DNA of 21,024 nucleotides from Pseudomonadota bacterium (GCA_023423995.1 JAFAEL010000036.1:1-21024), one strand, 5' to 3'; numbered from the stretch's first letter, positions 1 to 7,945 are shown. The notes: generated by a model not told the origin, from the letters alone. Translations and numbers: made by a program.

Positions 1-114
1 CTTCTGGTCCGGCGCATTGGGCGGGGCCGTCTCGGCGCTCGCCGCCCAGGCCGCGGGTGCGGAAAGGCTCCCGGCCACGAGGGCCGCCGCGATTGCCACG
101 GTTCTCTTCCGCAT
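1..114 (-). CDS. N-terminus of an exported protein (cut by window edge)
   Basis: Only the first 38 codons are inside the window; the reading frame runs off at base 1. The start ATG (112-114) has a good Shine-Dalgarno (GGAG, about six bases upstream on the minus strand). The translation begins MRKRTVAIAAALVAG and continues to SAPAAWA, a textbook Sec signal peptide: basic n-region, Ala/Leu/Val core, and an A-X-A cleavage site after about residue 24. The mature part starts ASAETAPPNAP, a Pro/Ala-rich linker. The protein is therefore periplasmic or secreted; its function cannot be read from this piece. It is divergent from the AI-2E-family gene, with about 105 bp between the two starts. Confidence 0.6.
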   Translation of the reverse strand, partial: MRKRTVAIAAALVAGSLSAPAAWAASAETAPPNAPDQK

Positions 115-219
115 CCGTCACTCCGTCGCTCTGGTCCGTACTCTTCAGCGAACCAACGACCTCCATCTGCGTTCCCACGCATCGGCGGCTTCGATGTCGC
201 TCCCTTTCGGATGTGATCG

Positions 220-2208
220 ATGGCTGGCGCCCTGCCAACGCCCCCTGCGGAGACCCGGGTCGCGCCGCCCGATATGCCGGGGCTGCAGGGGCTGCTGACG
301 ATCGTCGTCGGCGTCGTCGTGGTGGCGGCCCTCTATGTCGGCCGCGACATCTTCATCCCCGTGGTGCTGGCGATCCTGCTGAGCTTCGTGCTGGCGCCGC
401 TCGTCGCGCTGCTCCGCCGCTTCCGCATCCCGCGCGTCCCGGCGGTCGTGCTCACCGTGCTGTTCGCGATCAGCCTGATGGCCGCCGTGAGCGGCGTCAT
501 CGGCCTCCAGGTCGCCCAGCTCGCGCAGGACGTCCCCCGCTACCAGGCGACGATCCTCAGCAAGGTCGACCACCTGCGGGAAGCGACCCTGGGCCGGGTG
601 AACGAGCTGATCCGCAGCGTGGGCCGGCAGATCGAGCAGGCCACGAACGAGCCGCCGGCGGCCACGACCCCGAGCGAGACCGGCGAGACCGCGCCGCCGC
701 CGCTCCCTGTCCAGGTGAAGGAACGCCCCGCAACGCCGTTCGAGATCGCGCAAAGCGTGCTCGGGCCGGTGGTCCATCCGCTGGCCACCGCCGGCATCGT
801 GCTGATCGTGGCGATCTTCATCCTCCTGCAGCGGGAGGATCTGCGCGACCGGATGATCCGGCTCTTCGGCTCGCAGGACCTGCACCGCACCACGGTCGCG
901 ATGGACGACGCCGCCCGCCGTCTCTCGCGCTACTTCCTCACCCAGCTCGCGCTGAACACCGTCTTCGGCATCGTCATCGGGATCGGCCTTTGGGCGATCG
1001 GCGTGCCGAGCCCGATCCTATGGGGCGTCTTCGCGGGGCTGATGCGCTTCGTGCCCTATGTGGGCGCGCTGGTATCGGCCGTGTTCCCGATCGCCCTCGC
1101 GGCCGCGGTCGATCCTTCCGGCTGGACGATGGCGCTCTGGACCGTGGCCCTGTTCGCGGTGACCGAGCCCCTCATGGGCCACGTGATCGAGCCGATGGTC
1201 TATGGCCACTCGACCGGGCTCTCGCCCTTCGCGGTCATCATCTCGGCGATCTTCTGGACGTGGCTCTGGGGGCCGATCGGCCTCCTCCTGTCGACCCCGT
1301 TCACCGTGGTCCTCGTGGTGCTCGGCCGGCATGTCGAACGGCTCGAATTCCTCGATGTGCTCTTCGGCGACAGGCCGGCCCTCACGCCGGTCGAAAGCTT
1401 CTACCAGCGCATGCTGGCGGGAGACTCGGACGAGGCGCTCGAACATGCCGAGCTCCTGCTCAAGGAGCGCTCGCTCTGCGCCTATTACGACGAGGTCGCC
1501 CTGAAAGGCCTCCAGCTCGCTGCAAACGACGCAACCCGCGGCGTGCTGACCAAGCCGCAGCTCGAGACCATCCGCGGGGCGATCGGCGACCTCGTCGAGG
1601 ATCTGGACGATCACGAGGACATCGAGCCTTCCTCCGAGCCGTCGGGTGAGGCGCCGGTCGCACCGCCGCGGCGGGAGCAGGACGTCGGCGCCGAACCTCC
1701 CATCAAGGAGGTTGCGCCGGATCCCGACCGGCTCCCGCCGGAATGGCGGCACGAGGGCGCGATCCTCTGCATCGCCGGCCGCGGAACGCTCGACGAGGGC
1801 GCTGCCGCGATGCTGGCGCAGCTTCTGCGCAAGCACGGGCTCGGCGCCCGCGTCGTGCCGCACGAAGCGGTTTCGCGCGATCATATCCGCCGGCTGGACA
1901 CGACGGGCGTGGCGATGGTCTGCATCTCGTACCTGGAGATCAGCGGCAGCCCGGCCCATCTCCGCTACCTGCTCCGGCGCCTGCGGCAGAAGCTGCCGAA
2001 GGCGCCTCTCCTCGTCGGCCTCTGGCCGCGCGAGGACGCGATCCTGACGGACGCCTCGCTGCGCAGCCAGGTCGGCGCGGACCATTACGTCGTGACCCTG
2101 CGCGAGGCGCTCCGGGTCTGCCTGGAGGCCGCGGAAGCGGCAGCCGCGGCGGCGAATCCGGAGGAGCTGGCCCCCGAGCCCCGCAAGGAGCTCGAGGCCG
2201 CGATCTAA
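220..2208 (+). CDS. AI-2E/PerM-family membrane transporter with C-terminal cytosolic extension
   Basis: A 662-residue inner-membrane protein. Residues about 22-375 form the AI-2E exporter/PerM domain: paired hydrophobic segments at 25-65 and 75-97, a soluble insert at about 100-185, then segments near 187-205, 240-262, 275-298, 303-328 and 335-370, with the family-typical pattern around GxxMRFVPYVGALVSA (271-286). Family members export small molecules or ions; the substrate here is unknown and autoinducer-2 should not be assumed. Beyond residue 385 there is a helical region, an acidic/Pro-rich linker (460-508) and a compact alpha/beta domain (512-636) that resembles a Rossmann-like or B12-binding-like fold but has no obvious cobalamin motif. 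No strong Shine-Dalgarno precedes ATG 220; Met19 (base 274) is an alternative start. Its stop overlaps the stop of the convergent moeB. Confidence 0.85.
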   Translation: MAGALPTPPAETRVAPPDMPGLQGLLTIVVGVVVVAALYVGRDIFIPVVLAILLSFVLAPLVALLRRFRIPRVPAVVLTVLFAISLMAAVSGVIGLQVAQLAQDVPRYQATILSKVDHLREATLGRVNELIRSVGRQIEQATNEPPAATTPSETGETAPPPLPVQVKERPATPFEIAQSVLGPVVHPLATAGIVLIVAIFILLQREDLRDRMIRLFGSQDLHRTTVAMDDAARRLSRYFLTQLALNTVFGIVIGIGLWAIGVPSPILWGVFAGLMRFVPYVGALVSAVFPIALAAAVDPSGWTMALWTVALFAVTEPLMGHVIEPMVYGHSTGLSPFAVIISAIFWTWLWGPIGLLLSTPFTVVLVVLGRHVERLEFLDVLFGDRPALTPVESFYQRMLAGDSDEALEHAELLLKERSLCAYYDEVALKGLQLAANDATRGVLTKPQLETIRGAIGDLVEDLDDHEDIEPSSEPSGEAPVAPPRREQDVGAEPPIKEVAPDPDRLPPEWRHEGAILCIAGRGTLDEGAAAMLAQLLRKHGLGARVVPHEAVSRDHIRRLDTTGVAMVCISYLEISGSPAHLRYLLRRLRQKLPKAPLLVGLWPREDAILTDASLRSQVGADHYVVTLREALRVCLEAAEAAAAAANPEELAPEPRKELEAAI

Positions 2209-2990
2209 AGAGCGTCGGCCTTGCTGCCGCTGAGCGGGTTGGCCTCGTCCCAGGAATAGCGGAGCGTCTCGAAGCGCATCGCGAGCGCATCCACCATGAG
2301 GAGCCGACCGACCAGCCCGGTGCCGAAGCCGACGATCTCGCGCATGACCTCCATCGCCATGAGCGAACCCATGACACCCGCAAGCGCCCCGAGAATGCCG
2401 GCCTCCGCGCAGGTGGGCACCGCCCCGGCCGGCGGCGGCTCGGGAAAGAGGCAGCGATAGGTCGGGTTGGGGCTTCCATCCGATCCGGTCTCGTGCGCCC
2501 GGATCGTCGTGAGGGACGCGTCGAACTGGCCCAGCGCTGCCGTGACAAGCGGCTTCTTCTCGAAGAAGCAGGCGTCGGAGACGGCGTAGCGCGTGTCGAA
2601 ATTGTCCGAGCCGTCGGCGACGATGTCGTAGGGGCGGATGAGTTCGCGTGCGTTCTCGGGGGTGAGCCGAGTCACATGCGCCTCGATCTCGACGCCAGGA
2701 TTGAGGCGGCGCACCGCATCCTCCGCGCTCGCCACCTTGAGACGTCCGATATCGGGCGTCCCATGCAGGATCTGCCGCTGCAGGTTGGAGAGCGACACCG
2801 TGTCGTCGTCCACGATGCCGATCGTTCCGATCCCCGCAGCCGCGAGATACTGGACGAGGGGCGATCCGAGCCCGCCCGCACCGATCACGAGGACGCGGGC
2901 CGCGCGGAGCTTCGCCTGCCCCGGCCCGCCGACATCGCGCAGCACGAGGTGCCGGGCATAGCGTTCGATCTCGTCGGTCGAGAGCTTCAT
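2205..2990 (-). CDS. moeB: Molybdopterin-synthase adenylyltransferase (MoeB/ThiF/HesA family)
   Basis: A 261-residue E1-like enzyme that adenylates the C-terminal Gly-Gly of the small molybdopterin synthase subunit (MoaD) so it can be thiolated during molybdenum cofactor synthesis; ThiF and HesA paralogues act similarly on other sulfur carriers. Visible motifs: nucleotide-binding GAGGLGSP (37-44), the acidic DDD (61-63), the arginine of NLQRQ (69-73), Lys85, the SDN Asp (129), and the PTCAEAG motif carrying the family's conserved Cys194. The structural zinc cysteines of E. coli MoeB are mostly absent: the first C-X2-C is reduced to TYRC (Cys180) and the C-terminal pair is missing, as the protein ends SGSKADAL. 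The start has a Shine-Dalgarno (GGAG) about six bases upstream. It lies 108 bp downstream of the oxidoreductase on the same strand and overlaps the stop of the AI-2E-family gene. Confidence 0.85.
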   Translation of the reverse strand: MKLSTDEIERYARHLVLRDVGGPGQAKLRAARVLVIGAGGLGSPLVQYLAAAGIGTIGIVDDDTVSLSNLQRQILHGTPDIGRLKVASAEDAVRRLNPGVEIEAHVTRLTPENARELIRPYDIVADGSDNFDTRYAVSDACFFEKKPLVTAALGQFDASLTTIRAHETGSDGSPNPTYRCLFPEPPPAGAVPTCAEAGILGALAGVMGSLMAMEVMREIVGFGTGLVGRLLMVDALAMRFETLRYSWDEANPLSGSKADAL

Positions 2991-3098
2991 CCTGCGCTCC
3001 GTGCGCGGCCTCCCTGGGCCGCTCCCGGCTGCCCTCTCGGCTCTTTCGCGCCGGCGATCAAGCTCGGGGCAGGGGCGGGTCTCCGGTACGCGCTCGAT

Positions 3099-4394
3099 CT
3101 ATGCCGAGGCCTTCACGCCGCCATCGGTGAGCCGGTACCAGGCGATGATGGCCGACACATAGGCCTTGTGGAGGGCGTGAAGCGGCAGCGGCTTGATGCC
3201 AGTGACCGGGAAGGGCAGGGCGGAGGGGTCGCCCGTGGCGACATATTCGGCGAGCTTCATGCCCATCGCGGTCTGCAGCCCGACGCCCCGGCCCATGCAG
3301 CCGATGTCGATCGTCAGGCCGGGCTCCGGCTCGTGCAGGTGGGGCAGGAAATCGCGCGTCAGGGCCACGCGTCCGCACCAGCGATACTCGATCGGCGTGC
3401 CCTGGAGCTGCGGGAACATCTTCACGAGCACCCGCTCGAGATGGGCCCAGTCCTCCTGTCCCTTCGGTTCACGGAAGGGACCGCGCCCGCCCATGAGGAA
3501 GCGGCCCGTGTGGTCGAGCCGGAAGTAGAGCAGGAGCTTGCGCGTGTCGGACGTGACTTGCCCTTCCGGCAGGATGGACTTGCGCAGGTTGTCCGAAAGC
3601 GGCGCCGTCGCGATCTGGAACGAGTTCGGGGCGATGATGGTCTCGCGCAGGCTCGGCCAGAGATCGCCCGTATAGCCGTTGGTGCAAAGGACGACGCGGT
3701 CAGCCGTGACGCTCGCGCCGTTCTCGGTGGCGACCGTCCAGCGGCCGCCGTTGCGCGTCAGGCCCGCAACACGCGTTCCGCCGTGGATGGCGGCGCCGGC
3801 CACGATGGCGACCCGGGCGAGTTCCCGGGCATAGGCCAGCGGCTGTACGGCCCCGCCGCGACGGTCGATCCAGCCCGCATCGTATTGCGGCGTGCCGAGG
3901 AGGCGCTCGGTTGCGCCCTTGTCCAGGTACTCCGTTTCCGCGCCGCGCCGGGCCCATTGCTCGGCCCGGCTCCGGACGGTCTCGACCGAGGCGGGGGTGT
4001 GTGCGCCCTGGATCCAGCCGGCCCGGACATGCGGGACGTCCAGCCCGTGGCGGCGGATCAGGTCGAACACCGCGTCCGCGGTTCCGCCCACGAACGGGAT
4101 GAGGCGCTCGGCCGTATCCGGGAACATGCGCGTCAGCTCATCCGGATCGTACTTGATGCCCGGAATGACCTGCCCGCCATTGCGGCCCGAGCCACCCCAG
4201 CCGGGCTCCTGCGCCTCCAGGACGACCGTCTTCACGCCGCGTTCGGCGAGGTGGAGCGCCGTCGAGAGACCCGCATAGCCGCCCCCGACGACGCAGACAT
4301 CCGCATTCGTCGAGACCGCGAGCGGCGGCGTCGGTGGCGGGGGAGGCGCCGTGGCGGCCCAGAGCGAGGGGGCGAGCGGGAAAGGTTCTGCCAT
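3099..4394 (-). CDS. FAD-dependent oxidoreductase, DAO family (gamma-glutamylputrescine oxidase-like)
   Basis: A 431-residue flavoprotein of the D-amino-acid oxidase/glycine oxidase superfamily. After a Pro-rich N-terminus (1-29) comes the FAD-binding Rossmann motif VVGGGYAGLSTALHLAERG (35-53) ending in the ribose-binding Glu (VVLE, 57-60), followed by GGSGRNGGQV (67-76), the flavin-site motif typical of PuuB-like amine oxidases. The C-terminal part carries a second dinucleotide signature, near CMGRGVGLQTAMG. Such enzymes oxidise a C-N bond of an amine or amino acid and make H2O2 and ammonia. The gene starts six bases after the ATPase stop, so it is co-transcribed with the ABC transporter. 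That suggests it oxidises the imported compound; the substrate is not determinable here. Confidence 0.82.
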   Translation of the reverse strand: MAEPFPLAPSLWAATAPPPPPTPPLAVSTNADVCVVGGGYAGLSTALHLAERGVKTVVLEAQEPGWGGSGRNGGQVIPGIKYDPDELTRMFPDTAERLIPFVGGTADAVFDLIRRHGLDVPHVRAGWIQGAHTPASVETVRSRAEQWARRGAETEYLDKGATERLLGTPQYDAGWIDRRGGAVQPLAYARELARVAIVAGAAIHGGTRVAGLTRNGGRWTVATENGASVTADRVVLCTNGYTGDLWPSLRETIIAPNSFQIATAPLSDNLRKSILPEGQVTSDTRKLLLYFRLDHTGRFLMGGRGPFREPKGQEDWAHLERVLVKMFPQLQGTPIEYRWCGRVALTRDFLPHLHEPEPGLTIDIGCMGRGVGLQTAMGMKLAEYVATGDPSALPFPVTGIKPLPLHALHKAYVSAIIAWYRLTDGGVKASA

Positions 4395-4400
4395 GGCGTT

Positions 4401-5132
4401 TCAGATCGGCCGCAACACGCGACGAAGGAAATCCTGGGTCCGGGGCTGCTTCGGACTCGACAGCACCTCGGCCGCGTTGCCTTCTTCCACGATCACGCCG
4501 TGGTCCAGGAAAAGCACGCGATCGGCGACCTCGCGCGCGAAGGAGATCTCGTGCGTGACGACGACCATCGTCATGCCGTCCTCGGCGAGGAGCCGCATCA
4601 CGGAGAGCACTTCGCCGACGAGCTCCGGATCGAGCGCCGAGGTCGGCTCGTCGAAGAGGATCGCCTTCGGCCGCATCGCGAGCGCACGGGCGATCGCGAC
4701 GCGCTGCTGCTGACCGCCGGAGAGCTCGTGCGGGTAGGATTCGGCCTTGTTCCCGAGGCCCACGCGGTCGAGAAGCTGCCGGCCGTGCTCCATGGCGGCC
4801 GCCCGTGGCTCGCGCTTCACGTAGATCGGGCCCTCGACGACGTTCTCGATCGCCGTGCGATGGGGAAACAGGTTGAAGCGCTGGAACACCATCGAGACCC
4901 GGGTCCGCACGGCCGTGATCGAGGGAGCATTGCGGTCCACCCTCACGCCTTCGACCGTGATGCTTCCCGCCTCGTAGCTCTCCAGCCCGTTGATGCAGCG
5001 CAGGATCGTCGACTTGCCCGATCCCGACGGGCCGATGATGCAGACCACCTCGCCCGCTTCGACGTTCGCAGAGACGCCCTTGATCACCTCCAGCGAGCCG
5101 AAGCGCTTGTGGACGTCGACGAGTTCGATCAT
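4401..5132 (-). CDS. Polar amino acid ABC transporter ATP-binding protein (GlnQ/HisP type)
   Basis: A 243-residue ATPase that powers the neighbouring permease. All motifs are intact: Walker A GPSGSGKS (34-41), Q-loop Gln84 in [10 protein letters not shown], signature LSGGQQQR (137-144), Walker B ILFDEP (158-163) with the D-loop SALD, and the switch His194 in VTHE. The sequence is typical of polar amino acid importers. The open frame extends 88 codons further upstream, but that part is an out-of-frame reading of the permease. The start at 5132 is chosen because [12 protein letters not shown] matches the family N-terminus and because its ATG overlaps the permease stop as ATGA, a translational coupling arrangement. 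Confidence 0.95.
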   Translation of the reverse strand: MIELVDVHKRFGSLEVIKGVSANVEAGEVVCIIGPSGSGKSTILRCINGLESYEAGSITVEGVRVDRNAPSITAVRTRVSMVFQRFNLFPHRTAIENVVEGPIYVKREPRAAAMEHGRQLLDRVGLGNKAESYPHELSGGQQQRVAIARALAMRPKAILFDEPTSALDPELVGEVLSVMRLLAEDGMTMVVVTHEISFAREVADRVLFLDHGVIVEEGNAAEVLSSPKQPRTQDFLRRVLRPI

Positions 5133-5782
5133 CGCCGGCCGAACCTCTTTTCGAGCCGCCCCACGATCCAGATGAGCGGCAGGCTCATGCAGAGGTACAG
5201 CCCGGCCACCAGCGTGAAGACCGTCGTGTTCTGGAAGGTGGCCGAGGCGATCAGGCGGCCCTGAAGCGCGAGCTCCGCGACCGTGATGGTGGAAGCCTGC
5301 GAGGAATCCTTCAGCATCATGATCATGATGTTGCCGTAGGGCGGCAGGACGATCTTGAAGGCCTGCGGCAGGATCACCCGTCGCATGGTGAGCCACCAGC
5401 CCATCCCGATCGATTGTGCGGCCTCGAGCTGGCCCTTGTCGATCGCCTCGATCCCGGCGCGGAAATTCTCGGACTGATAGGCCGAATAGGCGACGCCGAG
5501 GCCAATGATCGCGGCCTGGAGCGCCGTGAGCGAGATGCCGAAATCCGGCAGCACGAAGTAGATGTAGAAGAGTTGGACAATGATCGGGATGCCCCGGATC
5601 ACGTTCACGATCGTCTTGGCCGTTCCGGCAAGCCAGCGGTTCCCCGACACGCGCATCAAGGCCCAGACGAGCCCGAGCACCGTCGAGAGCGCAAGCGAGC
5701 CGACCGTGACGAGCACGGTCAGCTTGAGCCCCTGCATCAGAATGGGCAGGTACTCGACCGATTGCTTGAGGAAAGTGTCCAT
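5129..5782 (-). CDS. Polar amino acid ABC transporter permease (HisM/GlnP type)
   Basis: A 217-residue inner-membrane permease, the usual size for the family. It has an N-terminal hydrophobic segment ([22 protein letters not shown], about 20-42), a central pair, and the cytoplasmic EAA loop [17 protein letters not shown] stretch (near 120-133) with the following [18 protein letters not shown], which contacts the ATPase. The motif [14 protein letters not shown] is characteristic of amino acid permeases. A single permease gene suggests a homodimer. There is no obvious Shine-Dalgarno before ATG 5782. The stop overlaps the ATPase start by four bases. A hairpin lies between this gene and the upstream binding-protein gene. 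Confidence 0.93.
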   Translation of the reverse strand: MDTFLKQSVEYLPILMQGLKLTVLVTVGSLALSTVLGLVWALMRVSGNRWLAGTAKTIVNVIRGIPIIVQLFYIYFVLPDFGISLTALQAAIIGLGVAYSAYQSENFRAGIEAIDKGQLEAAQSIGMGWWLTMRRVILPQAFKIVLPPYGNIMIMMLKDSSQASTITVAELALQGRLIASATFQNTTVFTLVAGLYLCMSLPLIWIVGRLEKRFGRR

Positions 5783-5817
5783 CAGGGGAAGAGGGCCGTC
5801 AGCCTGCGAGGAGCTGC

Positions 5818-5842
5818 TGGTGACAGGCTCCGCCTGTCATCA
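5818..5842. repeat. Intra-operon hairpin between binding-protein and permease genes
   Basis: TGACAGGC (5821-5828), loop TCC, GCCTGTCA (5832-5839) is a perfect 8-bp stem, extendable by G.T and two more pairs. It sits in the 152-bp gap after the binding-protein stop (5935) and before the permease start (5782). Such hairpins in ABC operons commonly stabilise or partly terminate the upstream message, so that more binding protein than permease is made. There is no T-run, so full termination is unlikely. It may instead be a dispersed REP-like sequence. Confidence 0.55.
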
Positions 5843-5934
5843 CCGGGCGCATCCCGCCGATCGCGATCGCTGCGAGCGCCGATCATCTTGGATCCGAGGC
5901 GGCCGGGCGAACTCGGCCGCCACACGGGCGGGCG

Positions 5935-6705
5935 CTACTCCTCGAGCCCCCACTTGGCGAGGATCTTCTTGATCGTTCCGTCCGCCTTGAGCTTGTCCAG
6001 CGATGTATTGACCTTCTTCAGGAGTTCGCCGTCGCTCTTGCGAACGCCGATGCCGACGGAGCCGACCACCATCGGCTTGTAACCTTTCACGAGGCGCACC
6101 TCGGGGAAGCGGCCCTGCTGCAGGTTGTAGGCGACGATCGGATAATCGGCGAAGCCGGCCTTGATGCGCCCGGCATTCACGTCGCGCAGGATGTCCGGGA
6201 TATTGTCGTAGAGCTTCACGTCGCTGAAGAGGCCGCTCTTCTGGAGAGGCTCGACGAAGGCGGTGCCGACCTGCACGCCGACCGCCATCCCCTTCATGTC
6301 GTTGATGTCCTTGTACTCCTTCGTGTCCCCCTTCGGCACGAAGAGCCCGTCGCCGTAAGTGTAGATCGGCCCCGAGAAATCGATGACCTGCTTGCGTGCT
6401 TCGGTGATGTACATCGCCGCCGCGATCAGATCGATCCGGCTGGAGGTCAGGGAGCCGATCAGGGCGGAGAATTGCATCGGCTCGACCTGGATGGCGAAAC
6501 CCGCATCCTTGCCGACCGCCTCCGCGATATCGACCATGATCCCCTGGATCTTGTTCGTCTGCGTATCCAGGAAGGTGAACGGGATGCCCGTCGGGGTGGA
6601 GCCGACCTTCATCGTTTGCTGGGCGAGAGCCGGGCTGGAAACAGCCGCCGCGACGAAAGCTGCCGCCACGAGGGAGCGACGGGAGAAACGAACGCGGAAG
6701 GACAT
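5935..6705 (-). CDS. Amino acid ABC transporter substrate-binding protein
   Basis: A 256-residue periplasmic protein of the bacterial extracellular solute-binding family 3. The signal peptide MSFRVRFSRRSLVAAAF to SSPALA is cleaved after about residue 28, giving a mature N-terminus QQTMKVGS. The mature chain shows the family layout: GIPFTFLD, GIMVDIAEAVGK (first lobe), DLIAAAMYITEARKQVIDFS (the hinge block that binds the ligand carboxylate), GVQVGTAFVEPL, and a C-terminal helix ending KKILAKWGLEE. The frame is open to 7002, but the start at 6705 is chosen for the signal peptide and an AGGAAAGAG Shine-Dalgarno upstream. It is the first gene of the operon with permease, ATPase and oxidoreductase. 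The ligand is probably a polar amino acid or amine derivative; the exact one cannot be told. Confidence 0.9.
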   Translation of the reverse strand: MSFRVRFSRRSLVAAAFVAAAVSSPALAQQTMKVGSTPTGIPFTFLDTQTNKIQGIMVDIAEAVGKDAGFAIQVEPMQFSALIGSLTSSRIDLIAAAMYITEARKQVIDFSGPIYTYGDGLFVPKGDTKEYKDINDMKGMAVGVQVGTAFVEPLQKSGLFSDVKLYDNIPDILRDVNAGRIKAGFADYPIVAYNLQQGRFPEVRLVKGYKPMVVGSVGIGVRKSDGELLKKVNTSLDKLKADGTIKKILAKWGLEE

Positions 6706-6975
6706 TTCTGGGCTCTTTCCTGGGCTGTGATGGCCAACAAGCGTAGCCATAGAACGGCGTCTTGCGCGTGGGCGCAAGCCGCTGTCCGACGGTGAAGCTG
6801 AGCAATTGGCAGGATTGCAGACAAGGGAGAGAGCGGGAGGACACCAAGGCGCCGAGGGCCGCCCCTCGGCCATCATGGCCCGCCCGCCTGATCGGTTTCC
6901 CCGCGCGATCGTGAAGATGCCGAAACCCGTCCGCGCGTGCTTCCGCCAAGGCAGATGCGCCGGCTTGTCAAGGCT
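6706..6975. other. Upstream region of the ABC operon; no gene seen
   Basis: These 270 bp should hold the promoter for the minus-strand transporter operon. Before the insertion they would have lain directly downstream of tRNA-Arg. A TTGACA occurs on the minus strand (near 6964-6969), but no acceptable -10 box lies 16-18 bp beyond it, so no promoter is called. The open frames crossing this stretch are upstream extensions of the binding-protein frame and lack family similarity. Confidence 0.4.
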
Positions 6976-6993
6976 GGCGACCGCGGAGGGACT
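6976..6993. repeat. attL-like distal copy of the tRNA-Arg 3' end
   Basis: GGCGACCGCGGAGGGACT is identical to 8503-8520, which covers the T-arm and acceptor end of tRNA-Arg (minus strand). The bases on both sides differ between copies (6975 T against 8502 C; 6994 A against 8521 C), so the repeat is exactly 18 bp. The rest of the tRNA is absent here, so this is an attachment-site remnant and not a second tRNA. Confidence 0.8.
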
Positions 6994-7002
6994 AACATTC
7001 AT

Positions 7003-7012
7003 CCGCTAAGTC
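7003..7012 (+). repeat. Left 10-bp inverted repeat of the element
   Basis: CCGCTAAGTC, nine bases inside the left direct repeat. Its exact inverted copy GACTTAGCGG is at 8490-8499, three bases inside the right direct repeat. Similarity continues inward (CGTTGGTAT here against ATTGAAATC on the other strand at the right end). It is probably an integrase or excisionase recognition site flanking the crossover. Confidence 0.6.
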
Positions 7013-7126
7013 GTTGGTATTGCTTGCGTTTTTAGGGTGCGGCTTCGAATATACCCACGACGTTGCCCACAGATTTTCGCGACGTAGTGGCACGTTCTGG
7101 CACTCGGGTCGCGCTGGGAAAGTGCG

Positions 7127-7864
7127 TCAGAACGGGATGTCGTCGTCGAGGTCGCTGTATCCACCCTTGGATTTTGAGGGTGGGGGAAGGCGCTTCTTCG
7201 GCCCCTCGATCTGCTCAGGGCGCCTCCGGGTCGGGATGCGCTTCTGCTCGTCTCCAATGTTCACGCCGAACAGTTGGGCGATAGCACGCACCCACTTCCA
7301 GGTAGGCTCTAGCTCCTCGGCCACGTCGCCTGCCGTGCCAGCAGCCGAGATGATGAAGTCAGAGAAGTCCTTCATCGAGGTGCGATCCTTGTCCACCGCT
7401 CCCAGGAAGGCGTTAATCTTCGCGAACAGAGCCTCCTTTTTGTCGGGGGGCAGATTGCTCGCGTCGATCGTGGTTTTGATCTGGGCCACGTAGTGGCGGA
7501 TTTTCTCTTTCTCAGGGCCGCTCAGCGTGACACCGAAGGCGCTTCTGCCGTGCGCGTGAGCGATTTTCACTTTAACCGAGTAGTGGTCAACGGCCGTAGT
7601 AAAATCTAGGAATTTTTCCCAGACTTCGTGGCTCTTGCTGGAATGAGAAGGAACGCTGTGGAACGGAAGAATGTCCAGGCCGAGCGCATCAACAGCGGCC
7701 AGTGTGTGGTTCATGTACTCGATATAGTATGTCGAGTAGGCGCCGCTGTTATCCTCAATGCTGGCTAGGTTCTGATTCAACCTGCGGCGAAACTTAGTTT
7801 CGAGTCGAACGAACGCCATTTCTGGATCGCCCGAGTCATCCTCGAACTCATGCTCTTCCAACAT
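7127..7864 (-). CDS. Element-borne protein with SSB-like C-terminal tip (DLDDDIPF)
   Basis: A 245-residue protein of a family I cannot name. It has no signal peptide or membrane segment. Residues 1-205 look alpha-helical and charged; the region 115-160 (GPEKEKIRHYVAQIKTTID, then LPPDKKEALFAKINAFLGAVDKDR) resembles a helical domain seen in unnamed alphaproteobacterial accessory proteins, from memory only. Residues about 205-235 are a basic, Pro-rich, disordered-looking linker (RIPTRRRP, KKRLPPPSKSK). The chain ends GGYSDLDDDIPF, the same ending as many single-stranded-DNA-binding proteins (DDDIPF tip), whose job is to dock repair and replication proteins. There is no OB-fold in front of it. 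ATG 7864 lacks a strong Shine-Dalgarno; Met17 is an alternative start. The codons are more A/T-rich than the neighbours. It is the only intact gene of the tRNA-Arg element. Confidence 0.7.
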   Translation of the reverse strand: MLEEHEFEDDSGDPEMAFVRLETKFRRRLNQNLASIEDNSGAYSTYYIEYMNHTLAAVDALGLDILPFHSVPSHSSKSHEVWEKFLDFTTAVDHYSVKVKIAHAHGRSAFGVTLSGPEKEKIRHYVAQIKTTIDASNLPPDKKEALFAKINAFLGAVDKDRTSMKDFSDFIISAAGTAGDVAEELEPTWKWVRAIAQLFGVNIGDEQKRIPTRRRPEQIEGPKKRLPPPSKSKGGYSDLDDDIPF

Positions 7865-7945
7865 CCCGCGTTCACCCGGATCAGAAGCAACCGGGAAAGT
7901 AGCTAAGCGGCTGAATACGGAGTCGCAAGGCGCTGGGGACGCCGT

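Noticed and set aside
2991..3098. A separate promoter for moeB
   Set aside because: No convincing -35/-10 pair was seen; moeB may be read through from the oxidoreductase operon.
1743..5264. An 1173-codon open plus-strand frame
   Set aside because: It crosses moeB, the oxidoreductase and the ATPase in antisense, has Arg/Ala/Asp-rich low-complexity content and no family similarity. It is a high-GC artefact.
6976..6993. A second, partial tRNA gene
   Set aside because: Only the 18 bases of the acceptor/T-arm end are present, with no D-arm or anticodon arm. It is an attachment-site copy.
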